From Casuarius casuarius (Eukaryota > Chordata > Aves > Casuariiformes > Casuariidae): a stretch of 64,000 nt of DNA. A model generated the notes under the pieces. That model searched no databases. It was not told the origin of the DNA and saw only the letters and a program-made list of their open reading frames with translations. Shown in pieces: positions 13,541 to 26,585 of this stretch (the stretch's first letter is position 1; every line of letters begins with the position of its first letter). The translations under genes were made by a program, and so were the position numbers. The stretch spans positions 931,239 to 995,238 of the forward strand of contig PTFA01000315.1 of assembly GCA_003342895.1 (NCBI GenBank), in the 5' to 3' direction.

Positions 13541-13558
13541 AAAAAAAAAAAAAAAAAA
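13541..13558. repeat. A18 homopolymer
   Basis: A run of 18 A residues followed by ggaggg. The upstream bases do not resemble a known mRNA or tRNA-derived sequence, so a retroposed origin is not supported. Confidence 0.9.
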
Positions 13559-14933
13559 GGAGGGATACAGTTTTCATGATCTAAGATGACTGAGAGGCAG
13601 AAATTTTACATGAGAGATTATTATCCCATAGAAAACCTTCTTGATGAAGGTTTTGGGAAATGTTCTGTTGTATTGGTTGCTGTGTAGCAATGCTAGGATT
13701 GCCAAGTAGAGCAATATCTTACTAGTTTTAACTGGTGATCAGATATACTGCTTCTGAGAAGCATACTGAAAAACTAAGGAACTAAAATGCCTAATGCTGG
13801 TTCTAGGTTATCAATAGAAGTGTCTGATGATCAAGAGTTTTAATCTTGGCTTTCCAAGTTGTGTGCCTGTTTTCCAACCTTGAGGTTGGGAGTCTACTCT
13901 AAAGTCTATCCTACAATATGTTTAAGGATTGTTAGCATGCATTGTATGTATTTAATATTATTTGTATATTGTCATAATATTTAAACTACACTACAAAAAG
14001 ATCCTACAAGCCTGTGATCTATGATAACAAAATTGGTTGGTGTTGTAACATCACAATGGATTGATGTATAAAACTGAAGTAGTATAATGACAAATGAGGT
14101 TAAATGATTTAATAGTCCTTTTAAAATTTAAATATTTTGTAACAGCTAAGTGTTATTTAAAAGTCAGATATATGTGATTAGAGACCTAACTAAACGAAAA
14201 AATGCTACTCGGCAGTACAATAAATAAGCCAGTATAAGACCACTAAAGCCTTGTGAGTCATATAACCAAATTGAAGGTACTTAAAACTTAGGAAAACAGG
14301 GGTTGTTTTCCCAGGACCACAGATTGAGTCTCTCACAGACTCCTCGGTTAAAAAGTTGAATGCTGTAGGAAAAAAAAAGATGTACCACAATAATCTAAAC
14401 AGCTTTTGACTCTGATCCAGCTTATTGCTTTAGCTAAGTTTATGTTAAGGTTGAACTAGAAACATGATCATCACAAGCGTAATGCAGACTGCATATTAAG
14501 ACAGTTCAACAATTTAGAAATAACATTACTTGTAAGAGGCATTCTCCACTGAATAAATGTAAAAGATAATTAACTCTGTTATGACTTTAGCAGTCCTATT
14601 TTAAAATATTCATGGAGGATTTATCTTGATGCTTGGTGTGGTCCTACGCAGATTTTATGGTGGCAAAAGACACTAGGCGGAAGCAATGAGGAAGGTGGTG
14701 AAAATGCAAAAGCTAATATGGGTTTTAGTTTGGGTGATAAGATTATCAACAAGAAAAACCCTAATTTGCATGACAACACAGACCACAGAAAACATTCACT
14801 CCTATGATGTTTTAGTGACCTGAGGAGAAGAGCACCTGTCAACTTATAACTTATTCAGAAAATGTGACTGAGCAATATCTATCAAGTACCTAAAATACTG
14901 CTATATCTTTGGATATTTGATATATAAATATAT

Positions 14934-14965
14934 ATAAAACCTGCGTGTACATATATAGGTTTTAT
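14934..14965. repeat. Inverted repeat, 9-bp stem
   Basis: The arm ataaaacct (14934-14942) is exactly complementary to aggttttat (14957-14965) around a 14-base loop. It lies in a TA-rich tract. It could be the remnant of a small inverted-repeat element, but the arms are too short to claim that. Confidence 0.75.
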
Positions 14966-16090
14966 TTTTCATAAAAAACTATCTGTGGACAAAGTGAATG
15001 TTTGCAATGTCCAAAGTAGCATGTGCCTATCAATCTATTCACGTTAGAATTGGAAACCAATTTCTGTTGCTCTGTACGTTGTATTGTGTAGTATGTACAC
15101 TGTAATGTGCAAATGAGTGTCCTGAATGTTTATTCTACAGAGACTGATGTCTCAAAATGCAGTTTTGGAATCAAGGGGAGTCTGTTGGTTAAACTGGGAG
15201 GTGCTTCATGCACCAGTTTCTGAACTGGAATACAGATTAAAAGAGCTAGCAAGGTTTGTAGAAATCAAGTCAACCAGTATTTCAAGGTCAACGCCAATAA
15301 CTGCAGACAGGTGTAGAAAGCACTCCAGACCCTGGCCACCACTGGGAGTTGTTATAAAGCAGAGCACATGTAAAGCTTTCTGCTTTTCGGTCCAGAGTAA
15401 ACCCATGGGAAGAAGTACCTTCAGATGGATTCCTGCAGAACTATATCAAATTATGAACATTTCTGACTATCTATATTTAATTAAAAAGCAAAAAGCTAGT
15501 AGGAGAGAGAGAGTATAATGACATTTATAAAAAATGCATTATCCCCATGTTTTATAAATGCAAACTTTTGAAAATCAGAGTAGTTATTTGTACACGGAAC
15601 ACTGTAGCTTCTGTGTGTTTGAATGATGCTTATTTTTATCATAGTTTTTACTTAAATTTTACAAATTTTTCTTTTTTCCCTGCAATTTTCATTTTAGAGA
15701 AATTTCTGGGGAACTGTGAAATACACAGATTGTGTGTATTTCAGTATTTTAGCATATTACTGCCTAAAAATAATGGCATGACACCTTTCTTTCTTAAAAG
15801 CTGAAATTCAGTCTTTTCCTGGGAATCACAAATTGCATGTTTATGTTCTTAAAGAGTACACAAGCCCACTAAGGAAACTGGAAAAAAATATTATGGTTGG
15901 CCTTGAGAAATGTGTTGTCTTCCAGGGATGATAAGCCAGTTTGAAATCTACAGCTGCATGTATTCTTACAGCTTCTTTCCACACCTTATGCCATAGCATC
16001 ATGCTGCTTGAGTATTGACTGAAAATGTTCCAGTCTTATACACTTGGAAAGTAGTCCTTGTGGCTAACATCCAGGAGGAAACTATTTTAA

Positions 16091-16132
16091 GTGCAAACTA
16101 ATGGAGAGTTTGCACCCATTTAGGTGCAAACT
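16091..16132. repeat. Three-copy GTGCAAACT direct/inverted repeat
   Basis: The nonamer gtgcaaact occurs at 16091-16099. Its exact reverse complement agtttgcac lies at 16107-16115, and a second forward copy lies at 16124-16132. The middle copy can pair with either outer copy. The right-hand hairpin extends to 10 bp (16107-16116 with 16123-16132, six-base loop). The left-hand one has 9 bp and a seven-base loop. Confidence 0.9.
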
Positions 16133-16407
16133 TACAGTGAATCAAGCTCTGCAAGTATTGAGTCCTGATGAAAGGTGGGGAAAATTCAAGGTTTTTGAAG
16201 TTCTGCAAATTCCTTGAGCAGCTCTGCTCCACTTGTTCTGACACAAGATACCAGAGGAAAATAAGTTCCTCTGCCAACCTGGGCTTTCACTGGATCCATC
16301 TGTGTGGGTTGACTACAGTTGCTGTTTCCAGTTGTGAGACTGGGACAGGATGGAATAAAAACTGATGGTGTCACTGCAAGAACCACAACTTGATGTAGCC
16401 ACCTCTT

Positions 16408-16431
16408 AAACAAACAAACAAACAAACAAAA
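16408..16431. repeat. (AAAC)n microsatellite
   Basis: About six copies of the AAAC tetranucleotide are followed directly by a C run (16432-16438). This is a simple sequence repeat. Confidence 0.9.
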
Positions 16432-16490
16432 CCCCCCCTTTTTCCAGGGGACAGCTTTTCAGGGTAATGTTGCTACCACCTTGTGGTCTA

Positions 16491-16527
16491 GCTTTTTATT
16501 TTTTTATTTTTTTAATTTTTTTTTAAT
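16491..16527. repeat. T-rich low-complexity tract
   Basis: T runs interrupted by single A or AA residues. The tract has low complexity only. Confidence 0.85.
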
Positions 16528-17000
16528 CTAGTCAGCTGTTGGCTATTAGCCGCCTTCTGGCATTCTGGTTTACATCATAACAGTGCATAATGAATATATG
16601 CTAGAAGAATGTTCACTAATTATATAAAGCAGGGCAAGAAAATTGCTGCATAGTCTTGTTTTATAAAAAATTTCTGTGCAAAATTCTCATGTGCTGCTGT
16701 GATACTGCTTTATAAATACTAGCTTTTCAAAGTTGCTTTGTTAGGGAAAGTGTGCGATTACCTTCCGGTAGCACCTTTGTATTGGATGTCTCCTAGTCTC
16801 TTTATGGTTGTAGGATAGAGGCAAAGAAAAGCTCCTGTCTCTTTTTTTTTAAGCTCTTTGTGTCATTAGATGGCAGGCCATTCCTTTATCTTCATGTGTG
16901 TCTGCATATCTAGATATAAATAAGGCTATACTTACAAACTGTATCTTTTTATATTGTACTATTGCTGTGATTCTTTTTCCTTTGGCCTTAAAAGAATTTC

Positions 17001-19050
17001 AGAAGGTTAGGAAAGGCATTACAGACCCTCCACAGTGGAGCCAAATCAGTCAGAAGTAGAAATAATTCCCTAAATTCTAGAAGACCATGTCACCAAGAAG
17101 ACTCACCCTGGGCTTCCGGTACCACAGCTTTCTCTGATACCTCTATGGCAGCTGTCTGCTATGACCTCTGGACTTGTGTGTTCAGCTGACCCTCATGTAA
17201 TCCTCTGGTGCTCAGCATGTCAGATGTCTAGCAGTGGGCAGTCCAATACATGTGTGCTTTTGCAGCCATCTTTAGAACAACAGTCTCCTGCTTCCAGTCT
17301 GCTTTTTCAGAGATGTTCATATATGCAACGGGACGGACAAATCTGTTGTGGTCATGAGCTCTGTGCTGTTTTGCCAGGCCCTCTGTCCCCTGCTGTACCT
17401 TAACAAGCCACTTTCTGCAAGAGGTTGGTGGAGAAGGTCACCTGCAAGGTAGAGATCGCTGTCACTATAGAGGTTCATCATACCAAGTATGAAAGAGGGG
17501 TTGGGTGGCCCAGCTGGCATTCTTTGTACCAGCTCAACAGAAAGTGCTGGCTTAATAACTGAGGCTATTGGAGACAGTAAGGAGCCTTTCCAGCCAGAGT
17601 GGAAATGGGAGGACAGGGTGGCTTAGGAATCCTAGCCCTGGCTGCTCTCACTGAACATGAAATACCTTATGTACCAGGATGGCTCGCATACACTAATGGG
17701 ATGGATGCTTAAGTTCACACAGTGGACTTAAATGAGCCTATGTTTGACTCTTCAACTTTGGGTTCTTCCTTACTTTAGCTCCCCTCTTCCTCACACCTGC
17801 AATTCCATGCAGGCAGCAGAATTGCGTTGGCATGGCTAGGGCCACATCCATGAACCTGGTCTCCTGACTGATCTATGCAGGACTCTCCTTCCTGCTCTTG
17901 AAAAGAAATCCTGTGTTGAACCTCACTTGAAATGCGTTAATTGTTTTTTTTCTGCACAAGCTTTGATTGCTTCCTGTGGAGTGCCTGCCTCTGCTGAGGG
18001 AGAAACCAGGCTTCCAAGCACCACTCCTGTAGGATCTGTTTGAAGTGTAAGTATTTAAATCTTGTGAAAGCCTAGATGCTTCTTACGAATCAATCACATT
18101 TTCCCTTGAAAGTCCTGGAACTACTTGCTTTGTGTGGCTGCCACCATGGTCCTCAGCAGTTTGTTTGGTGAGAAGAGATGCTGATTGGGGCCAAGCCAAA
18201 TGTACTCTCAATTTCCACAGTGCTCTCTCAGGACCAGTCCCTGGCTGTTGCAGATTAAATGCACATGGAGAAGTGAATAGCTGCCCTGCAGTCTTGGCTA
18301 GCTAGACTCTCCAGAGTCTGCCACCCACATAATTCTCCCTCACCAATATTCCAATTCATGCTTTCATCCTCTCGTGTGTATTGCTAAAGGCCTGTGTACT
18401 GTTTGTCAGAAATTTAAAGTAAGGGACCAAAGGCACTGAATCTTCCAAATTTATACATTAATTCAGGATAAGACTACACACCCAGGCAGACTGTAAAGCT
18501 TCCAGCTTCACCTCCACCACTGTTCGACTGACAGATTAATGGGCCTAAATGGCCTGTTGTCTCTGGCTGTCAGGGTTAGCTGTCTCAAGTTCTGGGAACT
18601 CCAGGGCACAGTCAGATCCTGTGTGAGGGCTTTCCTTGATGGCTGGAGGAAATGTCAAACAGCAATGAAAAGGCAGGCTCTTAAAAAGTTCTTGTGGTCA
18701 AAGTGATCCCGCAAACTTCTTTCACCTTCATCTTTATCTGATAGAATTTCTTCTGAGTCTTTGCTAGCGTGTGGCCAAGGACTTTACTGACTTTAACTGC
18801 AGGTAAAATACTCTTTAGTCAGAGAAGATTCTGGTGGAGAAAAAGGAGGTATGTGCTGCTTTCCAGCCTCAGAACACAGTCTGCCCCTGCAGGGTCTGCT
18901 AAGCCTGTTGCTGGGTAAGGGCAGGTTATGACAGCTTTATCAGTTTCCTTTGGAAGCCGTCGCTGGAACTGATGTCTGGACAAGCTGGCTGGGCAAACAA
19001 GTAGCAGTGCCAAGGTTCGTGGGAGAGGAGGTTTGGGCTGGGGTCAGAAA
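17001..19050. other. GC-elevated gene-free stretch
   Basis: This stretch is visibly more GC-rich than its flanks and has longer non-TA words, but I recognise no gene, LTR or LINE in it. It includes a start codon in a near-ideal context (gccaccatgg, ATG at 18146) followed 19 bases later by a donor-like TTTG|GTGAGA. The frame, MVLSSLFGEKRC, stops at once if read through. A pyrimidine-rich acceptor (cttccttactttag) ends near 17779. None of these join into a convincing exon. It may be an old, unrecognisable repeat or ordinary unique DNA. Confidence 0.5.
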
Positions 19051-22000
19051 TGAAGGGCTTTCACATTAGCAGCCTCTTATTGTAGCTGAAAGAGAAAGGC
19101 ATAAGAAAGACTTGAAACTGAGGACAGTACGGGAAGAGCGAAGAGATAAAGCTGTGGAATTCTTCTGTTCGCTTGTTGTTTCTATCTTGTGTCCATATTT
19201 TTATAATATGTCTGAGAAGAAATGAACCATGTTTCAGGTCAGTATAGGTGTGCTCAGCACATTTATGTTAGACCTGTGACTCGTAGGGTACCCCCCTTCG
19301 GCTCTGACAATAGGATAGCTAAAGGTATTAGAAAAGAAAATGTTAATACCACTTTTGGCTTCCCCAGTACTTGCTGCCTGATGTCACATCCAGTGATTGA
19401 TGAGCATGGAGCCCATGGTAAAGCAGCGTTCCTTATCAAGCCAATACACGTTCCAAAGTCCTGGAATGTATTAACTGATAATAGCATGGAATTCCTTGGT
19501 GGAGGGATATATTTATGCTTGTGTACAGGAATACATTTTTTGACGTGATCCTGTCGTGGAATATTATGCATTTAATTTAAATGATATTGTTTTCTAATAG
19601 CCTTTATTGAGAGAATATAACAAATTATTTTGAGCTGACAGTGATTCTCCCTGTGCTTGTCCCATAGGTACCTTAAAGTATTTGTCAGGTGCCAGAAGTA
19701 CTTGTCTCCTCCAGTGTAGAGGCACATTGTTCCTCTCCTGTAATAATTTGGCATAACATATTTCTAGTTCCATCTCTAGAGAATCTATTTAATTCTTGGA
19801 ATAAGGAAATAAGGAAAAGTGTCTGAGTAAAGGTCATAAAGAGTAACATCATTGGCTACATTTATATTAAGGCAACCTGCAATTTGGAAAATTGAATATA
19901 AACCTTTTACTTCTTGAGAGCATGCCAAGAGTGGGTTAACAACAAATGCATTAAACTACAGCTCTTGGCTTTAATCTTGCGAATATGTGTATGTGTGTCT
20001 AACTTTAAACAAAAACAACATCTTCTGGAACAGTCTTCAATAGCACAATAAACAGATGAATGCTTAGGTTTAAGAGCTGAGGTTTTCATCACTGCCAGAT
20101 CAATACTGCTAAAATGAAATACTGTTGTCCACCCACAGTTTTACAAGTGTACGTACCCTAATGAATCTTAATTTATATGATATATAAACTATATTAACTT
20201 TCAGTATCTGAAAAGAGTAGGCAAAAATAGGAATATTTGTATTTACTCTAGCATTTTTGGTAAAGAATAAAGGGGAAATTTAAAAAAAAAATCAAAAAGA
20301 TGTTGCTTTGCTACAAGTCAAGAGTTCTTAGGATACTGAATACATATAGTATATGCTATTATTAAGTAGTTAAGGCAGGTAGGTATATAAGGTCTTATAA
20401 GGAAACAATAAAATATTTTAACATGTCAGAGCGAAAATGGAATGGCAGTTTTGGCAAAATAAGCATGCATTTTGCAGGGTTTTGTTAAAATAAAATCAAT
20501 GATTAATCACTGTTAAAAGAAAATCAGTATTAATCCATGCATTTGATAACTGAAAGAAAAATAGCTATAATTACGTGCAGGATGCGTTCTTTCTCCTTTT
20601 CTCCTTGTGTTATCAAGTATATGCATCCTCGTACTAGATCTTTATTAAACAAATTGTTAGCGTTGTAAAGAGCTACTTGGTTATTTTCCTCTCCTGACCA
20701 AATCCTCTTGTAGATTGGATCTTCTGACTACACTGTATTATGGTAAAGTAACAGGATGGAACAGAAAAGTGACTACATTCCCTAGGAGTCCTGCCTGGTT
20801 TTGGGTGATTCTCTCCAATTCAAGATTGTCTCTTGGAGGGCTGTTACTCAGCATGGCTTTCAGTGACTGACTTTAAATTTGGCAGAACCAGCTTCTAAAG
20901 ATACCATTTTATAAGCAGGTTCTACTTGTACAGCTCCCTAAGTTAGTTCGTTCTTGTTCGTGCAGGGCTGCCACTCAAAGGACAAGATTATAAAGCAAAC
21001 ATTACAGTGGAAAAGGGAGGAAGGGGTATTTCTGGGAAACAGGATGAAAACTAGGAAATCACATGATTAATATATTAATTCTTTCTTCAAATACACAGAA
21101 AAACATCTTCCAAACCCGCCACACAAAGGGTTAGAAATTGTTTAGAAATGTGGTTTGGGTCCTCCTACTTGTTTCAGAGCTGTTGGGACACCCTGGCCTT
21201 TCACTCGCACAGTAAACTTTTCAGTCCTCCAGAAGAGCTGTAAAAATGGGGGGGGAATCAGAGATGCCACATTAAATATGGTGCAATACTTAAAGCACCA
21301 ACATTTCAAAATGTGCATAAGTATCAATGTATATTTAATCAAATACTGAATTCATCCAGAAACCTTATGCTGTATATTTGTAGAAATGACTCTATACAAA
21401 TCTTTTAGAAAACACAGAACTGTGTAAGTCAAAATTTAGCTATGCATTGGTTTAATTTTTTTATATTAAGTTTTTAAAATAACCGATGGCTGCAGAAGCC
21501 TTCTCAGCCTTCACATTTCCCTGTGTTGATAGATTTTTTTTTTTAATCTAACACCATTAACATAATTTTTATTTTCTCCTTACTGTGCTTAGCAATATTT
21601 TTGATACATCCTCAAAATTCAGAGTTTTTCTCCTAACAAGAGAATGAAGAAGGATAACGTATAGTAAAAGACATTCTGGTGTTACTAAATTTTCAACATA
21701 TAAATCTTTGAATCAGCCTATGGTTGCACATTCTGAACCAGATAAAACTGTCAGTAGTTCATGAGTTAGCCTACAATGACACAGTAGGAATAAGATTTTA
21801 TTGTAGACCCCAGCCAGATTGCATAGGACTGACACTATGCCTTTGAAGAGATGCCCCACACTTCTGAGGACAGGTATTCCGTAATCCTTGATGCAGCCTT
21901 TAGCCGATTTTCTTGCCTTCAGCTTATTATCAAAAAGGAATAGATTATAAGAAAGAATACTTATGTATTTAACAAATGCTGTGGTAGCATATGTTAAAAT

Positions 22001-25000
22001 ATAAATAGTTCTGTTTATTTCATAAGAAAAAATAAGTCAAAATATTTGTTAACTAGTTACATTATTATTCTTCATAATTATTGCCTTTCTTAATCCTTGA
22101 AATACTGCACTTAGAACAATATAATGAAATTATGCACGAGTGTGCTGCCAGCGGTTCCAAGGCAAAAGAAAGCCCAAACCATTAGAAGCAACGGAGGAGT
22201 TTCCTGGTGCTTTCTGCGTTGAGCTCAGTTGTTTTGTTCTCTGAATTGATGTTTTAGCTATCATTAGTAACACATGCCTTAGCAAACTTAAAGTTCGTTA
22301 ATACTACTAGGTTGTGATATTTTTAGATCAAATATTAAAGAGTTTCTTTTCCTTCACTTCTCATTATATCTTAACTCATCTCTGAGTAAAGCTTTTAGCA
22401 CTGTCACTAGTAACCTGACCTTCTTTCATATGACATGAGCACAAGCTGAACTCTGCAACGAAAATTTTACTTTTGTCCCTGACATGAAGTAATACCATGT
22501 TTCCGTTGTTTCTGGAAAAACTCAAATCTAAGCTAAACTCCAATGTACTCTGTGGTTTTGATCTAAGTCTGAACATGCAGTTTGTAAGTCTCAGACTGCT
22601 CTGCTAGGAAATCCTTGACAGCCATCTGCTTCGTTTTAGTTACCAAAATCTTAGATTAATTTTTAGCCACTGGCCTAGCTTCACTGCTATTGGCACAGCA
22701 AGGGAGGCAAATCGGGAGCATCCCCTTTGTCCTCTGCACTCTTTACGCCTTTAGTGGCTTGGCAGAGAAATAGGCTCTTACTGAATTGGTGACCATTTAT
22801 TCTACTGCCATACCATCACAGCATTGATTCAGTATCGTTCCAGGTATTCCAGCCTAGCTATGCATAAGTCAGGAGTCTAAAGGGGGCTGAGGTAACCACA
22901 TCTGAGTGAGCAACCCACAAAAGCCCTTCCCAGGCCCAGAGGTGCCTCGGACCCTGCTCTGTCACATGTCTGAGGGACAGAAGTAGGCGGCAAGTGTGCT
23001 CCAGGCCTGTGCAATGCCTGCTGAGCTTTGTTAGTCCAGTTAATTTAAACCACGCTGCTATTAACCAAGAGATTTTAAATCCTTTTTAAAGACAGCTCAC
23101 AGGGTTAAAAAAAATTGTAATAATAAAATACTTGGTTATAGTATGCTGTTTTAATAAAACCTGTGCTTCCTAGCATCATCTTCCTACAAACTGAGCAGGA
23201 TTTGGAAAGAAATATCTCCTATAAGCAAATAATTCTGTTATTTTCCAGTATAAATTTTGTTGTTCTTTCAACTATCAAGGCACTGAATTATATAGGCTAC
23301 TGTGTTCTACCACTTTAAACCATAGGTATAAAATCTGTGTAATATATGAGCTGATTGCAGCTTATTACACTGAAATTCTATTGCAGGCTCGGTAACAGAC
23401 TATACAGTTGTAAATGATAGTGCAGAAGAAAGTGGAGAAAGTAGTAATCAGGTTCTCCAAGCAGTCTTGGTTTCTAAAACTTAGGCAGTATAAAGATCTT
23501 CATTTCATTTCTCTGTTTATTATTTTGGATGCATAGTTCATCTAATTCCACTGTTGTAGTTCTCTTTAATAAAGTGTATCACAAAGCTATAATTTTAAAC
23601 AATTACACAGGCCGCACATTTATAGAAGCACAATCACAGCGGGAGCCTGTAATGTTTCATAGCAGCCATTGAAAATGACTGTCTGGTGAAATGCTGACCA
23701 CAGTGCAGTCAATTTAATAGCGATTAGATGCAGATGGCTCTCTGTGTGGGGATCTCTTGGCCATAACAGCATTCTATGTCAAGGTGACACTGGACCAAAT
23801 TATAGAAAGAATAACAAAAAAACTCAGTGATGTCCTTGTTAGACTATTTTATTTGTGTGTTAGCTGATTTAGGTTTTATTAATGTCTTTGGGGAAAATCT
23901 GACATGTTTTTTCTCACAATATTTCTGATTTAAAATTAATATTGCCAGAGATTATTAAATTATCTGGGCTTGTCTACTGTTTTCATCTGTTAATACATAG
24001 TGCAACCACATGCTTTTCTTCTTTTTGATTGACATTGTGGCTTGCTTCTGAAAATTTTCTATTTGTAAGAGTTCTTGTGTTACGAAGCTGAGGCATTTGG
24101 AAATCAAATATCATCAAAGCTGCATTAGAAGCATACTCAGTAGAGATATAATTTTGCTTGAATGTGCTCACTTATATTCAAATTGTTTTTCAAATATTGT
24201 TAAAGTAGTTTTCATAGAACCTAAGGGGAATTCAGTGTCCAATTTCCATGGAAATTCAGTGGAAAATACCAGCTGATGTAGCTCACTGTAAGTATAGATA
24301 GCGGCAGCGGAGGGGGAGCAGACAACAGAGAACTCAGGAGTATTTTCCAAATCCTGGGGCTCTCCATCACCCTCATGAAGAGACAGAGGTGCAGTTCAGA
24401 AGGCTGTCAGGAAGGAGTGGAGCGTCTCAGTACTCTGAGCCACTTGGACCCTGTTAGTCCTATGCTGATCCCTGATTTAATTACAGCCTCCCACTGTACT
24501 CAGCCTTTTCCTTCAGTGCTCTATGCCGTGGATTTAACCCCAAACCACCAGTCTCGGAGAGTGCTGACTACGAGTGTAAATCCAGTGCCAAGTCTTCCTG
24601 GCTTTTTGGCTGTCCCGCTCTGTGCCTGAACAGCAGCAGTTCTCCTTTGATTTGCACAAAGCATGTGAGGGTCCCTCTGTGAGATTCAGGATCTGTTGCC
24701 TCCCCTAAAACTGATGGGGGTGGTGCAAGCTCTTACAGATCTGATGCATAGTTTCTCACTGAAGTTGAAGTAGCTCCTATGTAAAGAATACTGGTGAGAG
24801 CAGGTAAACATAGAGACTTAGATTATTTTTGATCTTGAGTGAAAACTTCAGAAAGCATAGCCATCTGCAATGGAGAGCCTTTAGAGACACATTGTGGGCC
24901 AATCTTACTGTGCACCATGGTGCTACGTGTTAACTTTGCCTGACTGTAACAAAACAGTGATTTTTTTCGTTTGTTTTTAATCTGTGCTCAGAGAAAGGGT

Positions 25001-26566
25001 CTTTTCCACATCTACTGTGGAAAGTAGTTGTTTTTTCCTCTGTTGTGAGGCAAAGATGTAACATTATGCCACAAACCAGTGTCCTATTTAATAGTTCTTG
25101 GGCTTGGAACATGGCTGACTTACGTGAGTCATTTTTCCCTTAGGTCAATGGAACTGTAACTTCATTCACCTCCTAGCTAGCAACTTCATTTACTAGAATC
25201 ATCGCTCCAGTCCTCAAGGAATATGTACCCTCTAATTTCTCTGCAAAGAGACTTTGCTTAACCATGGGATTTCCTGGTTTGAAGATCTGTGGAAGAAAAA
25301 TCCACTATAATTACCAATTTCTACTTCCCCTTAATAATCATTTAGAGACTTCAAGTAATTCTATTTTCTCTCTATGTTGTGAACCTCTTAGCGTAAATTA
25401 TTGTCTTAGTGAACTACTTATACCATTTTATATCAGTATATCAATCATATGAATGATTCTGCTGCTATCTGATATAGCATTTAAATAATAATTTTGCTCA
25501 AGTACTAAGATTTAAAGATTTTTATTGTTTATTTCGCATATAATCCTGTTTCCCATATAGCCTGAATCAGTATACATCATCTAAAGTGTTCGGCTATCCA
25601 TCTTAACTTTTCCCTGAACCTCCTCTGGATCTGTTATGAATATCCTTTTTCTTTTCAGCCTGTTAGACTTTATAGTGAGCATTATTGGTTATAGTTCATG
25701 CTGGCTTGCTCCTGCTCTCTAGACTAACTCTGTAGGCTGTTTAGCCTCTTTGCTTGGTTTGAATGTAAAGCTTTCTTCAGTTACTGTGAGGACATACCTA
25801 CCTAAAAGCTGCTGCAAGAATAAAGTTATAGATGACACAGAGGCTGAGGCAATGCAAACTGATGTTTCTTTTTAAAGGATAGTAATAAGGTCAGGTTGTG
25901 GGGAGGCTTTGATACTTCTTTTCCATTTCCATCTAGCTGTTATGTCACTTAAAATGTCTGTTCTCATGAACCATTATGTTTAAAAGCTCTCTGCTGCATG
26001 AGCATGCTTTGTTTTACATCTGCTTTGACACCATAAGTGATGTGACTTGGTATTAAATATCCTCTAATGTTCACCTTAATGCAGTATTGCTGTGAGTGGC
26101 TGTATGATGGCCAATATGTTTATGTATTGGGAGAAATGTGAAAAGAAAACGTCCAATAATGAGCAATATCTAAAAAGTACCAGAAAACAATGTGAAATTA
26201 AATAAGTAAATATAGTGATTGTGGTCTTAAGTTGAAGGCAGATACAACTGTAAGCAAGCACTGTAAGGAAATATAGTAAGTAAATAAAATAGTAAATAAT
26301 AGGTAATAACTATAGCGATTGCAAGGACCTTTAGGTTTCCAGGTTTTTCAGAAAACCAGTCTGTACTCGTTATGTTGTATTTATTTTATAGGATAATATC
26401 TTTAAAAGCCAAACTCAAAATAATTATGTATTTGTATATGTCTCTAAAAATATGCAAGAGTGAAATCACTAGGACTATTTAAATTCTGTAGGACTTCTCG
26501 ATCTTTTTTTTTTTCTTAATAAAACTGCAGAAAGTTCCCACAGGGAGTCAATTCTAGAAAAGCTGT

Positions 26567-26585
26567 ATAGCATAGTATAGTATAG
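26567..26585. repeat. (TATAG)n short tandem repeat
   Basis: About four imperfect copies of a TATAG/CATAG pentamer. It is a minor simple repeat. Confidence 0.7.

Larger units (their letters stand above)
9728..17000. other. Gene-free AT-rich stretch
   Basis: No gene is supportable. The stretch carries A19 (10052-10070) and A18 (13541-13558) runs, a hairpin at 14934-14965, a 9-10 bp repeat cluster at 16091-16132, an (AAAC)n tract at 16408-16431 and a T/A-rich tract at 16491-16527. The 130-codon frame at 15126-15518 has no recognisable domain, and I do not annotate it as a gene. A minus-strand acceptor and donor pair flanks about 43 bases at 13136-13178. Its pyrimidine tract is simply the complement of an A run, so the pair is weak evidence. 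Confidence 0.65.

Noticed and set aside
15126..15518. 130-codon plus-strand open frame after an acceptor-like tattctacag
   Set aside because: No recognised protein family, no donor at a matching phase, and a shorter minus-strand frame overlaps it. Kept only as unexplained.
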